A DNA stretch of 64,000 nucleotides, from positions 1 through 64,000 of the forward strand of contig NZ_JABBCQ020000006.1 of assembly GCF_012844455.2 (NCBI RefSeq), given 5' to 3'. Below, one piece after another: positions 35,594 through 45,777 of this stretch. Made by a program: the position numbers and the translations under genes. The first letter of the stretch is position 1. The number at the start of each line of letters is the position of its first letter. Below the pieces are notes generated by a model. It did no database searches. It was not told the DNA's origin and worked only from the letters and a program-made list of their open reading frames with translations. This stretch comes from Comamonas suwonensis (GTDB lineage: Bacteria; Pseudomonadota; Gammaproteobacteria; Burkholderiales; Burkholderiaceae_C).

Positions 35594-37692
35594 GCGGATG
35601 CACCTTTAAGAATCGGGCCGATGCGTATGGTGTGCGTCTCGGGAATCTCGCTGTGCGCGAGCACCTGCAGACGCGGCGCCACACGGCGCAGCAGCTTGGA
35701 AAGAGAGTTGCGGATCGCGTCTGGCACCAGCAGGCAGGCGGGCAGGCCCAGCTCTTCCTGTTGGTTGGCGACATCGACCGCTTTTTGTGTGAGGATTTCC
35801 GCCACGCCGGGGTCCAGCGATGGGGCATTGGGATTCGACAGTGCCTGCACCAGCAGGCGCTCCAGGCCGGGCTCGATGGCAATCACATTGAGCTCGCGGG
35901 TGGGGCCATAGATCTGCTGCACGATGGCTGGCGACAGCGCAATGCGCACGCGACGCGCCAGCTCCACCGGGTCGCTCGTCTGCGTGGCGTTTTCGGCCAG
36001 CGTCTCGATGATGGTGCGGATATCACGAATGTGCACAGAGTCCTCCAGCAGCAGCTGGAGCACTTTCTGGAACGTTGTGATGGGCACCATTTTCGGGATG
36101 ACTTCTTCAATGAGTTTGGGAGCGAGCTTGGCCACGTGGTCAACCAGTTGCTGTGTCTCGGTACGGGACAGCAGCTTGGCCGCGTGCACTTGCATCAAGT
36201 GTGACAAATGCGTGGCCATCACAGTTTCCGAATCAACGACGGTAAAACCGGCCATTTGTGCCGCTTCCTTTTGCCGTTCATCGATCCAGTGGGCTGGCAA
36301 GCCGAATGCCGGGTCGGTCGTGGCGGTGCCAATCAGCGGCGTGGTGATGCCACCGGGGTTGATCGCCAGAAACATGCCGGGAAAGGCCTCGCCCTCGCCC
36401 ACCATCACGCCGCGCAACGTCATGCGATAAGCGCTGGGCTTGAGTTCCAGGTTGTCACGCACATGGACAGCGGGTGGCAAAAATCCCACTTCCTGCGCAA
36501 ACTTGCGGCGCACCCCCTTGATACGGGTCAGCAGATCGCCCTGGCGGCTCTTGTCCACCAGCGCAATCAGGCGGTAACCCAGCTCCAGTCCCAGCAGGTC
36601 CACGGGCTGCAGATCGTCCCAGGTGGCCTCGCCATCGGCCTGCGCCTGTTGCTGCTGCGGCGCAGGGGCGCTGCTTTGCTCAGCCACACGGGCTTTCTCT
36701 TTTTTATCGAGCGACCACGCGCCCCAGCCCAGCAAAGCGCCCATGAGCAGAAATACCGTGTGCGGCATGCCGGGGATCAGGCCCAGCATGATCATCACGC
36801 CTGCCGTAATGCCCAGCACCTTGGGCGACATGAACAGCTGCTGCACGATCTGGCGGCCCATGTCAGCATCTTTGCCCACGCGCGAGATCACCATGGCCGA
36901 CGCCACCGAAATCAGCAGACCCGGAATCTGCGCCACCAGCGCATCACCCACGGCCAGCAGAATGTAGCTGTCTGCCGCCTGCCCGGCGGACAGGCCGTGC
37001 TGCACCATGCCGATGATCAGGCCGCCAATCACGTTGATCACCAGAATCAAGATGCCGGCAATCGCATCGCCGCGCACAAACTTGCTGGCACCGTCCATGG
37101 AGCCAAAGAAATTGGCTTCCTCACCCACCTCGGCACGGCGGCGCTTGGCCTCTTTTTCGTCGATCAGACCCGCATTCAGGTCGGCATCCACGGCCATCTG
37201 CTTGCCGGGCATGGCGTCCAGCGTAAAGCGGGCAGACACTTCGGCAATACGCTCGGCGCCCTTGGTAATCACCACAAAGTTGATCACCACCAGAATACTG
37301 AACACGATCAGACCCACGGCAAAGTTGCCGCCAATCAGAAAGTGACCAAACGCCTCAATCACCGCACCCGCAGCGCCGGGGCCGGTGTGGCCCTCCATCA
37401 GCACCACGCGGGTGGAGGCCACGTTCAGCGACAGGCGCATCAGCGTCGTCAGCAGCAGCACCGAGGGGAAGGCCGCAAAGTCCAGCGGCTTGATCATGTA
37501 GGCTGCCACCATCATCACCATCAGCGCCACGGCGATGTTCAGGGTAAAGAAGGTGTCCAGCATCCACGGGGGAACCGGCAGCACCATCAGGCCGAGGATG
37601 GCCACCACCAGAAGAGGAGCCGTCAGCCCTTGCAGAGCGCCGGCATTGCTGCCAGACCATTTCTGAAAAATTTGCAGAGGATTGGACTTCAT
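35590..37692 (-). CDS. flhA: Flagellar export protein FlhA
   Basis: FlhA is the large export-gate subunit that docks substrates and chaperones. The N-terminal half has about eight transmembrane helices with the FHIPEP-type region (FAAFPSVLLLTTLMRLSLNVASTRVVL, MPGKQMAVDADLNAG). The C-terminal half is cytoplasmic (RVRIALSPAIVQQIYG). I use ATG 37692, which overlaps the flhB stop by one base (TGATG); a GTG one codon earlier is possible. The length is 700 residues. Confidence 0.97.
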   Translation of the reverse strand: MKSNPLQIFQKWSGSNAGALQGLTAPLLVVAILGLMVLPVPPWMLDTFFTLNIAVALMVMMVAAYMIKPLDFAAFPSVLLLTTLMRLSLNVASTRVVLMEGHTGPGAAGAVIEAFGHFLIGGNFAVGLIVFSILVVINFVVITKGAERIAEVSARFTLDAMPGKQMAVDADLNAGLIDEKEAKRRRAEVGEEANFFGSMDGASKFVRGDAIAGILILVINVIGGLIIGMVQHGLSAGQAADSYILLAVGDALVAQIPGLLISVASAMVISRVGKDADMGRQIVQQLFMSPKVLGITAGVMIMLGLIPGMPHTVFLLMGALLGWGAWSLDKKEKARVAEQSSAPAPQQQQAQADGEATWDDLQPVDLLGLELGYRLIALVDKSRQGDLLTRIKGVRRKFAQEVGFLPPAVHVRDNLELKPSAYRMTLRGVMVGEGEAFPGMFLAINPGGITTPLIGTATTDPAFGLPAHWIDERQKEAAQMAGFTVVDSETVMATHLSHLMQVHAAKLLSRTETQQLVDHVAKLAPKLIEEVIPKMVPITTFQKVLQLLLEDSVHIRDIRTIIETLAENATQTSDPVELARRVRIALSPAIVQQIYGPTRELNVIAIEPGLERLLVQALSNPNAPSLDPGVAEILTQKAVDVANQQEELGLPACLLVPDAIRNSLSKLLRRVAPRLQVLAHSEIPETHTIRIGPILKGASA

Positions 37693-38873
37693 CACACATT
37701 ACCTTCTTGCTGCGCAGCGGCATCTGCCTCTGCGGTCTGGGTTCGACCGCGCTGCGGATCCAGCTCCACCGGCACCGGGGGCTCGCCCAACTCTTCAGGC
37801 ATGGGGCCTTGACCGCTCAATGCGGCCTTGAGGCGATAAACATAGGCCAGCACTTGGGCCACCGCCGTGTAGAGACCGGAGGGAATGGCCTGATCCAGAT
37901 CGGCATGGGCATAGAGCGCACGCGCCAGCATGGGCGACTCCAGCACGGGAATCTTGTGCGCACCGGCAATTTCACGAATCTTGAGCGCTACCAGGTCTGT
38001 GCCCTTGGCAATCACCTGCGGGGCGGCCATGGTGGCGTCGTCATAGCGCAGTGCCACGGCATAGTGCGTGGGATTGGTCACCACAAAGTCCGCACGAGGC
38101 ACGGCGGAAACACTGGCACGATCGGCAATCTCGCGCTGCTTCTGGCGCAGCTTGCCCTTGAGCTGAGGGTTACCATCAGATTCCTTGTGCTCCTGCTTGA
38201 CTTCCTCGTGGCTCATCTTCAGGCGCGACTTGAACAGAAAAGCCTGCAGTGGCACGTCGATCACCGCCACCAGCAGCACCACAACCAGCAGCAGCGTGAC
38301 GCCGGTGCTGAGCCAGGATCCGACCATGGACAGCGCCATGGGCGATGGCTGGGCCGACACCGAGGCGATCTCGGCAATGTTCGCACTCATGTACTTCCAG
38401 GCCACAAAGCTCAGAACAATGGTCATCAGCACCATCTTGACCACGGTGGTCATCTGCTGCTTGGAAAACAGGTTTTTGAGGCCCGACAGGGGGCTGAGCT
38501 TGCTGAATTTGGGCTCAATGGTCTTAAAGCTGAAGATCCAGCCGCCCGCAGCCACACCCGACAGCACCGAGGCGCCAGTGGTCACCAATGCAAAGATGAC
38601 CGCCACGCTCAGGCCCAGCACCAGCATGGGCTGTACCCGCTCCAGCATCATGGCGGGCGTCTTCGCGGCTGCAGCGTTGAACACCAGTTGCTGGGCCATG
38701 GCTTCGCGCATGTAATTGATCAGGGGCTGCGTGCCCATCAGCATCAGCAATGCACCAGACCCCAGAATCGCCAGATGCGAGAGATCGCGCGAACGCGCAC
38801 CCTGACCGTCTTCTCGCGTTTTCTGCAGCTTGCGCTCGGTAGCGGGTAGATTTTTGTCTTGGGATTCGGACAT
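37692..38873 (-). CDS. flhB: Flagellar export switch protein FlhB
   Basis: FlhB changes export specificity after self-cleavage. Four hydrophobic segments are followed by the cytoplasmic domain with the cleavage motif NPTH at residues 267-270 (VVTNPTHYAVALRYD). The start is ATG 38873 (MSESQDKNLPATERKL), the usual FlhB beginning; the ORF is open 16 codons further upstream. It heads the flhB-A-F operon and has an extra acidic, Gln-rich tail. Confidence 0.97.
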   Translation of the reverse strand: MSESQDKNLPATERKLQKTREDGQGARSRDLSHLAILGSGALLMLMGTQPLINYMREAMAQQLVFNAAAAKTPAMMLERVQPMLVLGLSVAVIFALVTTGASVLSGVAAGGWIFSFKTIEPKFSKLSPLSGLKNLFSKQQMTTVVKMVLMTIVLSFVAWKYMSANIAEIASVSAQPSPMALSMVGSWLSTGVTLLLVVVLLVAVIDVPLQAFLFKSRLKMSHEEVKQEHKESDGNPQLKGKLRQKQREIADRASVSAVPRADFVVTNPTHYAVALRYDDATMAAPQVIAKGTDLVALKIREIAGAHKIPVLESPMLARALYAHADLDQAIPSGLYTAVAQVLAYVYRLKAALSGQGPMPEELGEPPVPVELDPQRGRTQTAEADAAAQQEGNV

Positions 38874-38987
38874 GACGCACGGACGGATGGGATAGCCAGA
38901 TTGTCCGAATCTGGCGCCCATGCAATGCGCGGATAAGCGGCAGCCAAGCCCTGTTTATGCGCGACTAAAGCGCAAGTGAAACCATCG

Positions 38988-39029
38988 TTTTTGATAGCTG
39001 CTTGCGCTTATTCATTAAAGGCTAAAGCC
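38988..39029 (+). repeat. Dispersed repeat family A, copy upstream of flhB
   Basis: TTTTTGATAGCTGCTTGCGC followed by TTATTCATTAAAGGCTAAAGCC is the best plus-strand example of the family. It lies between the HDOD gene stop and flhB start. I see no other feature in 38874-39051. Confidence 0.7.
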
Positions 39030-39051
39030 TTCTTTTATGCAGAATTTTTGC

Positions 39052-40335
39052 TTAAGACTGAAGTTGCGGCATACCCAGCTTCAGCGCGCTAAGCATGCGC
39101 AGCAGCGTGCGATTGAGGTCTTCCGCCTCCCAGCCTTCTTGCTCGCGCAGCTGGCGAATAGGGGCCGGGTCGCACCCCTCCAGCGCCTGACTCATCTGCA
39201 GCACGGCGGCATAAGGACCAGAGCGCGTGACGATGGCATCAAAAATGCGTTCGTTCAGCGGGGTGCGACGCAGGATGTTGGCAACCGGCTCGTGCAGCAT
39301 CAAATCCAGCTGCGAGAACAGGCTGCACAGATACATCTCACGCTGCAGGTCCAGACTCACCCCGGCTTCAATCAGCTCCTCGGCCAGCTTGGCACGCAAC
39401 ACCACCTGGGTGCGCAGCGGCACCAGGTCTTGCTCAACGCAGGCATGGGGTAACTGGTCTGCCAGCCAGCGCTCCAGCGTGCCCAGCCCCAGCATGACCA
39501 GCCCGCGACGCAGCGAATCCACGCCACGGCGCAGACCCAGAGCGGCCGAGTTGGTATAGAGCAAGAAGCGATAGGCCAGCACCGGGTCTGAGCCCAGAAT
39601 TTCCTCCATCACATCCAGCGACTGCTCTTTGTCGATGGCTTTCATCAGCCTGAACAGCGCATCGCGCGACGGCTGTGGCTGCTGCAGGCGATAGGCCTGT
39701 ATGGTGTCCGCCACAGGCCAGCCCGCCACGGCCGCGGCTTCATAGTCATCCAGGCAGGCTTGCGCCAGCGCCAGACTCTGCAGCCCCTCATACATCTGGC
39801 CATTGAGCAGATTCAGCGGTGGACTCGCAAAAAAGTGGGCCGCTTGCGGCTTGTCTGCGGCTTTCACGGCCAGCGATACCTTGACTTCACCCGATCTCAC
39901 GCTATTGGCAATGCCGCTGGCACCCTCCGGCGGCAGGCTCAGCAAGCTGCTGGCAAAGCAGCGGGCTGCATCGGCATCAGGCACATCGGCCAACCCGCCA
40001 GCCCAGACCAGCATCAGCCCGCGGGCCTTGGCTTTTTGCACCAGCGCGTAAATGCCTTCATCTTGCGCCAGCCAGTCGCCGCGCACCTCAATCCACGGAC
40101 TGCCTTGCGGCGCATGCTCCAGCAGATTGCACAACACCTGGCGGGACTGAGGCGAGACCAGTAGCGGCGGCGCTTGCCGGCTCCAGATTTCATCCACGCT
40201 GCGCAGAAAGTGCGCCAGATCGGCGCTGGTGCCGGGGTCTTCATGCACATAGAGCTGAATCCCCGCCAGACGCCGCGCACGGCCCCAGAGTGGCCGGTAG
40301 CCAAGTGTCAAAGAACTGAGAGCAGACTGAACCAT
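39052..40335 (-). CDS. HDOD-domain signalling protein
   Basis: This 427-residue protein has an N-terminal ~190 residues that loosely resemble a degenerate EAL domain but lack an EAL motif. The C-terminal half is an HDOD domain (LMKAIDKEQSLDVMEEILGSDPVLAYRFLLYTNSAALGLRRGVDSLRRGLVMLGL). HDOD proteins are signalling or regulatory modules, and some EAL-HDOD proteins act as c-di-GMP-linked adaptors without enzyme activity. Catalytic HD residues are absent, as is normal for HDOD. It lies between flgL and flhB on the same strand, 55 bases after flgL, so it may be co-transcribed with late flagellar genes. Confidence 0.8.
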   Translation of the reverse strand: MVQSALSSLTLGYRPLWGRARRLAGIQLYVHEDPGTSADLAHFLRSVDEIWSRQAPPLLVSPQSRQVLCNLLEHAPQGSPWIEVRGDWLAQDEGIYALVQKAKARGLMLVWAGGLADVPDADAARCFASSLLSLPPEGASGIANSVRSGEVKVSLAVKAADKPQAAHFFASPPLNLLNGQMYEGLQSLALAQACLDDYEAAAVAGWPVADTIQAYRLQQPQPSRDALFRLMKAIDKEQSLDVMEEILGSDPVLAYRFLLYTNSAALGLRRGVDSLRRGLVMLGLGTLERWLADQLPHACVEQDLVPLRTQVVLRAKLAEELIEAGVSLDLQREMYLCSLFSQLDLMLHEPVANILRRTPLNERIFDAIVTRSGPYAAVLQMSQALEGCDPAPIRQLREQEGWEAEDLNRTLLRMLSALKLGMPQLQS

Positions 40336-40390
40336 GAAACGCGTAGGCTGGTGACATGCAAGCCATCAAGACGGGCCAGGCCCGCCGCGA

Positions 40391-41593
40391 TCAGCTGATG
40401 TAGTTGAAAAGAGAGAGCTTCTGCATCTGCGCATAAGACTGCAAGGCGGCTTGCAAACCCACCTTTTGCGTCTCCACATCCGACAGCGCAGTGATCATAT
40501 CGATATCTTCTGCACGTGAGCGCGCTCCTTCTTGCGTCAGCGACTGATCTTTCATATCCGACTCAAGTCGATCCGCACGATTGAGCTGATCGCCCGCATA
40601 GCTGCGAACAGCCTGCACCCGGTTCATGCCAGAGTCCAGCTCGCTCATGGCGCGCCCCAGTCCCTGCTGCAGCGCTGCAGATCCGTTGGTGCCGCTCTTG
40701 ACGGTGCTGATAGCCTGATCAAGCACCGTGAAGATATCGGTGCGCTTGCTGGGTGCCATGGTGAAGCTGTCGCCATTGGCTGGCTCACCCTTGATGACGA
40801 TTTGCTGACCATTGATGGTGATCGCCTCACCCGCTTTATAGGTGGCCGAAGGTGTCGACGTACCAGCGCTGGAGTTGATCACATAGCTGACCGCTCCAGA
40901 CGCGGGATCCTTGGAAAACACCAGCGTATAGCTGTCGCCTGTCACCTTGCTTGGGTCCGTGATCGATCCCGTATCCGCCCAGGCCTTGCCAGAGTTGGAT
41001 ACGCCGCTACCGACTTCAAAAACGCCGTTGCCCGTAGGTACGTTGAGCCATGCAGCATGCCCGTCCAGCGAGATAGGAAGGCCATTGTCACTGCCCGTGT
41101 TCTGTCCGGGGTTGAGCGAGCTTTGTGCGCCCGGTGGAACGCTTTGCAAAGGCGTATCGGAGCTACCCAGCCCACGGAAGATGGGCAAACCATTGGAGTC
41201 CTTGGCGTTGGCGTAGCCCAGAATCTGATCGCGCAGACTTTCCATTTGCTTCACCAGCGCATCACGGGCCACTTGGTCGTAAGAGCCGTTACCGGCTTGA
41301 ACCAACAGATCCCGAAAATCCTGCAAGGCACCATGGGCCTTGCCCAGCTCAGATTCCCCCTGCGCAATCACGTCACGCTGAGCACCCAGCACACGCTGCT
41401 CGTTTTCAGAGCGGGTGATGCGCGTGCGTGCACGCTCGGCCTGCGCTGCGGCAACAGGGTCATCGCTGGCGCGCAGCACGCGCTTGCCTGCGGTAGTCTT
41501 TTCCATCAGCTCAACCAGACTGCTCTGACGCGAGCCCAGGTTGGAGATGGTGCTGTCATACATATTGGCCGTGCCAATGCGGTTAATGCTCAT
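40391..41593 (-). CDS. flgL: Hook-filament junction protein FlgL
   Basis: FlgL (HAP3) links hook and filament. The N-terminus RIGTANMYDSTISNLGSRQSSLVELMEKTTAGKRV and C-terminus ALSDVETQKVGLQAALQSYAQMQKLSLFNYI are typical. GGAG precedes the ATG. The length is 400 residues. It follows flgK by 23 bases. Confidence 0.95.
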   Translation of the reverse strand: MSINRIGTANMYDSTISNLGSRQSSLVELMEKTTAGKRVLRASDDPVAAAQAERARTRITRSENEQRVLGAQRDVIAQGESELGKAHGALQDFRDLLVQAGNGSYDQVARDALVKQMESLRDQILGYANAKDSNGLPIFRGLGSSDTPLQSVPPGAQSSLNPGQNTGSDNGLPISLDGHAAWLNVPTGNGVFEVGSGVSNSGKAWADTGSITDPSKVTGDSYTLVFSKDPASGAVSYVINSSAGTSTPSATYKAGEAITINGQQIVIKGEPANGDSFTMAPSKRTDIFTVLDQAISTVKSGTNGSAALQQGLGRAMSELDSGMNRVQAVRSYAGDQLNRADRLESDMKDQSLTQEGARSRAEDIDMITALSDVETQKVGLQAALQSYAQMQKLSLFNYIS

Positions 41594-41616
41594 GCCTGTT
41601 CTCCGGCGGTCATGGG

Positions 41617-43563
41617 TTAGCGGCCAACGGCCTGGATCACGCTGTCAAAAATACCTTGAGCCACTTGCAGCATCTTGGCCGAGGCCTGATAGGCCTGCTG
41701 AAACTGCAGCAGCTTGGCGGCCTCTTCATCGAGATTGACGCCCGACACCGCGGTTCGGTCGCCTTCCAGATTTTTGGCAATGGTTTCCGACAGCTTGGCG
41801 GCATAGGCTGCGCTTTGCGTGCGCGTTCCAATCTGCGCCATGGTGGTCGAGAAGCCATCGCTGAGCGTAGTGGCTCCATCAAAAATCACGGCATCGCGCA
41901 AGGACAGGAAAGAGCTGGCGTTACCCGTGTCCGAGCTGTAGAAGGTATTGGGCGCAAAACTCACGCTGTCGCTGTTCGTACCGTCGATGGCCGGTGTTCC
42001 GCTCAGCGTGACCTTGAGGCCCGGCGCCAGCGCAATCGCCTGACCCGACACATAAGTGCCAGTGGCAGCGACACCTGTCGGCGCTGGATTGATGGTGTAC
42101 GTGACTGAGCCATTGGCACCAGGGGAGAAAGACAGGGTCGTGCCTGCCGGCAGCGCGCCAGAGAAGCCTTTTTCTACCGTCAGGCTGGACATGCGCAAAG
42201 CGGCATCGCCCAGCGAATTGATCTTGGCCGACACGGGGTTGGCTGCTGCCAGGTCGTTGCCTGAGTGCACTACCGACTGAATATCATGCGCAGCCTTTGC
42301 CATCGGACTGAAAAGCACGGACTGGCCCGCCTGACCTTCATTCTTGAGGTCAAACTGCAAACCATCAACAATCACGTTGTCGCGCAGGTCTGCCAGGTCA
42401 TTGAATGGGGTAGCCTTGCCATCCGACAGGCGCACAACCTGCCCCTTGGGCGCATCGACACCAAACACAATCTTGTAATCAGACGCCTTGAGCTGGCTGG
42501 AATCCTTGACCGTGACCGTAGGCGTATCGGGCTGCGCCCATTGAGCACCCGTGGTGGAGCCTGTCGTCGTCATCGGAATATTGAACAGCGCCCCGCCCGG
42601 CTTGCCAGACAAGGTCAAACCCAGCTGATTCTGCGTATTGAGCGTGTCGCCAATCGCAATCGCCATGCGACCCAGCAGGTTGCGACCCTCGGCCAGATCG
42701 TTGTTCTGGAACTGCAGCAGACCCGCAATTTCACCGCCACCGGTCATGGCAGGCGTCAGCTCTACCGGCTGGCCGCCCTGCTGCTGAAAGTACAAGCTCA
42801 TCTTGCCGCTGCCCGGGTACTGGGTCGATTCCTGCATGCTGAGCTTGGCAGAATCCAGCCCCAGCACCAGCGGCTGGCTGCCGCCCACAAACAGGCTGAT
42901 GGAGCCATCTCCCGCATCGACCTGCGAGGTCTGCACATATTTGTTGATATCGCGCACCAGCTGGTCGCGTTGGTCCAGCAAGTCGTTGGGCGTGTGGCCT
43001 GTGGCCATGGCACGACTGATCTGCCCGTTGAGTGCGGCCACCTGCTCGGACAGGCTGTTGACCACATTCACGTCATTGCTCATCTGCTGGCGCGTGCTGT
43101 AGTCCATCTCATCGAGCTGACCCGATGCCGAGCGAAAACGTGCGGCCAGCTCGTTCATGCGTGTCAGCACGACCTGGCGTGCCGATGAATCGGTGGGTGC
43201 GCTGCTCACATCGGCAAACGCATTCATCATGCCGTTAATCGCTGCGCCCAGACCATTGCTACCGCCCGAGAACACTTCCTGCAACTGGTTAAGCGACTGC
43301 GAACGCGCCGCATCGGCAGCGCCTGCCGCCTTGGCGGCCGTGGCCTGACGATTCAGCAGCTCGCTGAAGTTGCGCATGACGGTGGCTACATCGGCACCAT
43401 TGCCGATATAGCCATTGCCCATGTTCTGCCCGACCGAGGTCTGAAATGCCACCGTCTGGCGCGAGTAGCCTGCGGTGTTGACGTTGGCAATGTTGTTCCC
43501 TGCCGTCTGCAGGGCAAGCTGGTTGGCCATCAGGGCGCGCGCGCCCACGTTCAGAAGACTCAT
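41617..43563 (-). CDS. flgK: Hook-filament junction protein FlgK
   Basis: FlgK (HAP1) is the first junction protein. The N-terminus MSLLNVGARALMANQLALQTAGNNIANVNTAGYSRQ and the C-terminus VNLDEEAAKLLQFQQAYQASAKMLQVAQGIFDSVIQAV are classical. The length of 648 residues includes a large central variable part. It overlaps flgJ by four bases. Confidence 0.97.
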   Translation of the reverse strand: MSLLNVGARALMANQLALQTAGNNIANVNTAGYSRQTVAFQTSVGQNMGNGYIGNGADVATVMRNFSELLNRQATAAKAAGAADAARSQSLNQLQEVFSGGSNGLGAAINGMMNAFADVSSAPTDSSARQVVLTRMNELAARFRSASGQLDEMDYSTRQQMSNDVNVVNSLSEQVAALNGQISRAMATGHTPNDLLDQRDQLVRDINKYVQTSQVDAGDGSISLFVGGSQPLVLGLDSAKLSMQESTQYPGSGKMSLYFQQQGGQPVELTPAMTGGGEIAGLLQFQNNDLAEGRNLLGRMAIAIGDTLNTQNQLGLTLSGKPGGALFNIPMTTTGSTTGAQWAQPDTPTVTVKDSSQLKASDYKIVFGVDAPKGQVVRLSDGKATPFNDLADLRDNVIVDGLQFDLKNEGQAGQSVLFSPMAKAAHDIQSVVHSGNDLAAANPVSAKINSLGDAALRMSSLTVEKGFSGALPAGTTLSFSPGANGSVTYTINPAPTGVAATGTYVSGQAIALAPGLKVTLSGTPAIDGTNSDSVSFAPNTFYSSDTGNASSFLSLRDAVIFDGATTLSDGFSTTMAQIGTRTQSAAYAAKLSETIAKNLEGDRTAVSGVNLDEEAAKLLQFQQAYQASAKMLQVAQGIFDSVIQAVGR

Positions 43564-44612
43564 GACTGGTTCTCGTTGATCTTGTTGATCGGAGCAGCGC
43601 GATTGCCGCCAATAGCGACGCCCCCCATAGCGCGGCTGGCAACCTGGGCTGCGCTGTTCACGTTGTGATTGGCTGCAGCGACATTGACCTGCTGCACGCT
43701 CTGAATGGCGCGGCTGAGCTTTTGTGCGTAAGCCGGGTCGGTGGCGTAGCCGGCTTTTTGCAACTCGCTGGCGTAGGCCTGTGCAGAGCCCGTCTGAGCC
43801 ATGGCTTTTTCATAGCGCGGGCTGCTGCCGATCAGGCGTGCGTAGTCGCGGAACGACTCTTCAAACGAGTCATAGGCGCGAAACTTGGCCGTGATTTTTT
43901 TGGGCGCACCGTTGATGTATTCAGTCGTCGTAACCTCGGCCACCTTGCCCGTCCAGCTGCCACCGGCCTTGATGCCGAACAGGTTGAAGGAGTTGCTGCC
44001 GTCCTTGTTACGGATTTCGCTCTTGCCCCAACCGGTTTCATGTCCGGCCTGACCAATCATGTAATGGGCAGGAATACCGCTTTCACTGGCAATGCGCTGA
44101 GCGGCGCTGTTGTGCGCCGTCACAAAGTTATCGCGCCCCTTGGGCGCTGGTGCATAGGCGTTCACGGACTGCGTGGCCTGTGCGCGACTGCCGCTCCATG
44201 CGCCGTTACTGCCCACATTGCGCCAGGCACTGCGACTCATGCTCAGGGTAGAGGGGACCGCGATTTCTGCATCATCCGCAGCCTCTACACCCATGGTGCG
44301 CGCCAGCTGTTTGCTGATCGCGTCCGTCAGCCCCCCGGGCTGGCCGGCCATGGCCACGGAGAGCTGTTGGTCGAGCAGGTCGGTGCTGAGGTTGCCCTGC
44401 GCGCTGTCGAGCAGGCCGGACTTCATGGTCGCCTCGCGCATGCTCTTGATCATCTCGCGCATGAACAGCGATTCAAGCTGCTTGGCCGTCTCGCGTACGG
44501 CCTGCGGATTGTTCTCGCCTGCTGCGGTTTTCAGAGCATTGAGCGATCGTGCATCAACGGCGAGCGCATTATTCGCCGCCAAAGATGAGGATTGAGATAA
44601 AGACGTGCTCAT
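43560..44612 (-). CDS. flgJ: Flagellar rod assembly protein/muramidase FlgJ
   Basis: FlgJ is bifunctional. The N-terminal rod-cap domain (about 25-115: VRETAKQLESLFMREMIKSMREATMKSGLLDS) is followed by a glucosaminidase-type muramidase domain (AQRIASESGIPAHYMIGQAGHETGWGKSEIRN, SFNLFGIKAG) with the catalytic Glu in HETGWG. It lets the rod cross peptidoglycan. The length is 350 residues. It overlaps flgI and flgK by four bases each. Confidence 0.96.
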   Translation of the reverse strand: MSTSLSQSSSLAANNALAVDARSLNALKTAAGENNPQAVRETAKQLESLFMREMIKSMREATMKSGLLDSAQGNLSTDLLDQQLSVAMAGQPGGLTDAISKQLARTMGVEAADDAEIAVPSTLSMSRSAWRNVGSNGAWSGSRAQATQSVNAYAPAPKGRDNFVTAHNSAAQRIASESGIPAHYMIGQAGHETGWGKSEIRNKDGSNSFNLFGIKAGGSWTGKVAEVTTTEYINGAPKKITAKFRAYDSFEESFRDYARLIGSSPRYEKAMAQTGSAQAYASELQKAGYATDPAYAQKLSRAIQSVQQVNVAAANHNVNSAAQVASRAMGGVAIGGNRAAPINKINENQS

Positions 44613-45766
44613 ATCACCTCCAGCTCGGCATCCATGGCACCTGCAGCCTTGATGGCTTGCAAAATGGCCAACAAATCCTGGGGCGTAGCGCCCAGAGAAT
44701 TCAGCGCCCGCACCACATCCGTCAGTTGGGGAGAGTTAGGCATGCTGATGACCTGGCCAGGCTCTTGTTTGACCTGAATGTCAGACCTCTGCGCTACCAC
44801 GGTCTGCCCTTGCGAGAACGGTGCTGGCTGGCTGATAACCGGCGTGGTACTGATGGTGATGGACAGATTGCCGTGCGCAATCGCGCAGGGGCCCAGCGTC
44901 ACGGCCTGATTGAGCACGATGGAGCCGGTGCGCGCATTGATGACGACCTTGGCTGCGGGCTTGGATACCTCAATGGGCATTTCCTGAATTTCGGCAATCA
45001 TGCGCACGCGCGAGCCGGGATCTGCCGGTGCATTGACCTGTACCGTACGCCCATCCAGCGCCGTCGCCGTGCCCGATCCCATTCGCTGATTAATGGCGCG
45101 AACGACCTTGTCAGCCGTCTGGAAATCCGTTTGATTGAGCCCCAGTGTGATGCTGTTGCCTTCATTGATGGGGCTGGGTACCGAACGTTCGACCTGCGCG
45201 CCCTTTGGCACGCGGCCCGCACTCAGGTGATTGACCTGAACCTTGGAGCCCCCGGCTGCAGCGCCTGCGCCGCCAACCACCACATTGCCCTGTGCCAGTG
45301 CGTAAATCTCACCATCCGCACCGCGCAATGGCGTGGCCACCAAAGTACCGCCCTTGAGCGACTTGGCATTGCCCATGGATGAAACATTGATGTCAATTGA
45401 CTGGCCTGGCTGGGCAAAGGCAGGTAGCTCGCCAGTGATGATGACCGCCGCAACGTTCTTCAGCTGCAGCTGCGCCGCATTGCCGGAAGCAGGCAGCGAG
45501 ATGCCCATTTGTTCGAGATAGTTAGCCAGCGCCTGCTTGGTATAGGGCATCTGCGTGGTCTGGTCGCCCGTGCCATCAAGACCAACGACCAAGCCATAGC
45601 CCGTCAACTGGTTGCTGCGCACCCCCTGGATGGCTGCAACCTCTTTGATGCGTGTGGCATGTGCAGGCAGGGTGAGCCCGCAAGCGCCAAGGGCGGCGAC
45701 CACCATCAGGGTGGTGCGTGCCGAGCGCAATGGCAGGAGCGTGGACAGTACTTTCATACTGCCCAT
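44609..45766 (-). CDS. flgI: Flagellar P-ring protein FlgI
   Basis: FlgI forms the periplasmic P-ring. A signal peptide ends near PAHATRIKEVA, followed by GVRSNQLTGYGLVVGLDGTGDQT and, at the C-terminus, LTDVVRALNSLGATPQDLLAILQAIKAAGAMDAELEVI. The length is 385 residues. Either ATG 45766 or ATG 45757 could be the start. flgH lies 11 bases upstream. Confidence 0.96.
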   Translation of the reverse strand: MGSMKVLSTLLPLRSARTTLMVVAALGACGLTLPAHATRIKEVAAIQGVRSNQLTGYGLVVGLDGTGDQTTQMPYTKQALANYLEQMGISLPASGNAAQLQLKNVAAVIITGELPAFAQPGQSIDINVSSMGNAKSLKGGTLVATPLRGADGEIYALAQGNVVVGGAGAAAGGSKVQVNHLSAGRVPKGAQVERSVPSPINEGNSITLGLNQTDFQTADKVVRAINQRMGSGTATALDGRTVQVNAPADPGSRVRMIAEIQEMPIEVSKPAAKVVINARTGSIVLNQAVTLGPCAIAHGNLSITISTTPVISQPAPFSQGQTVVAQRSDIQVKQEPGQVISMPNSPQLTDVVRALNSLGATPQDLLAILQAIKAAGAMDAELEVI

Positions 45767-45777
45767 TCTCGGAAGAA

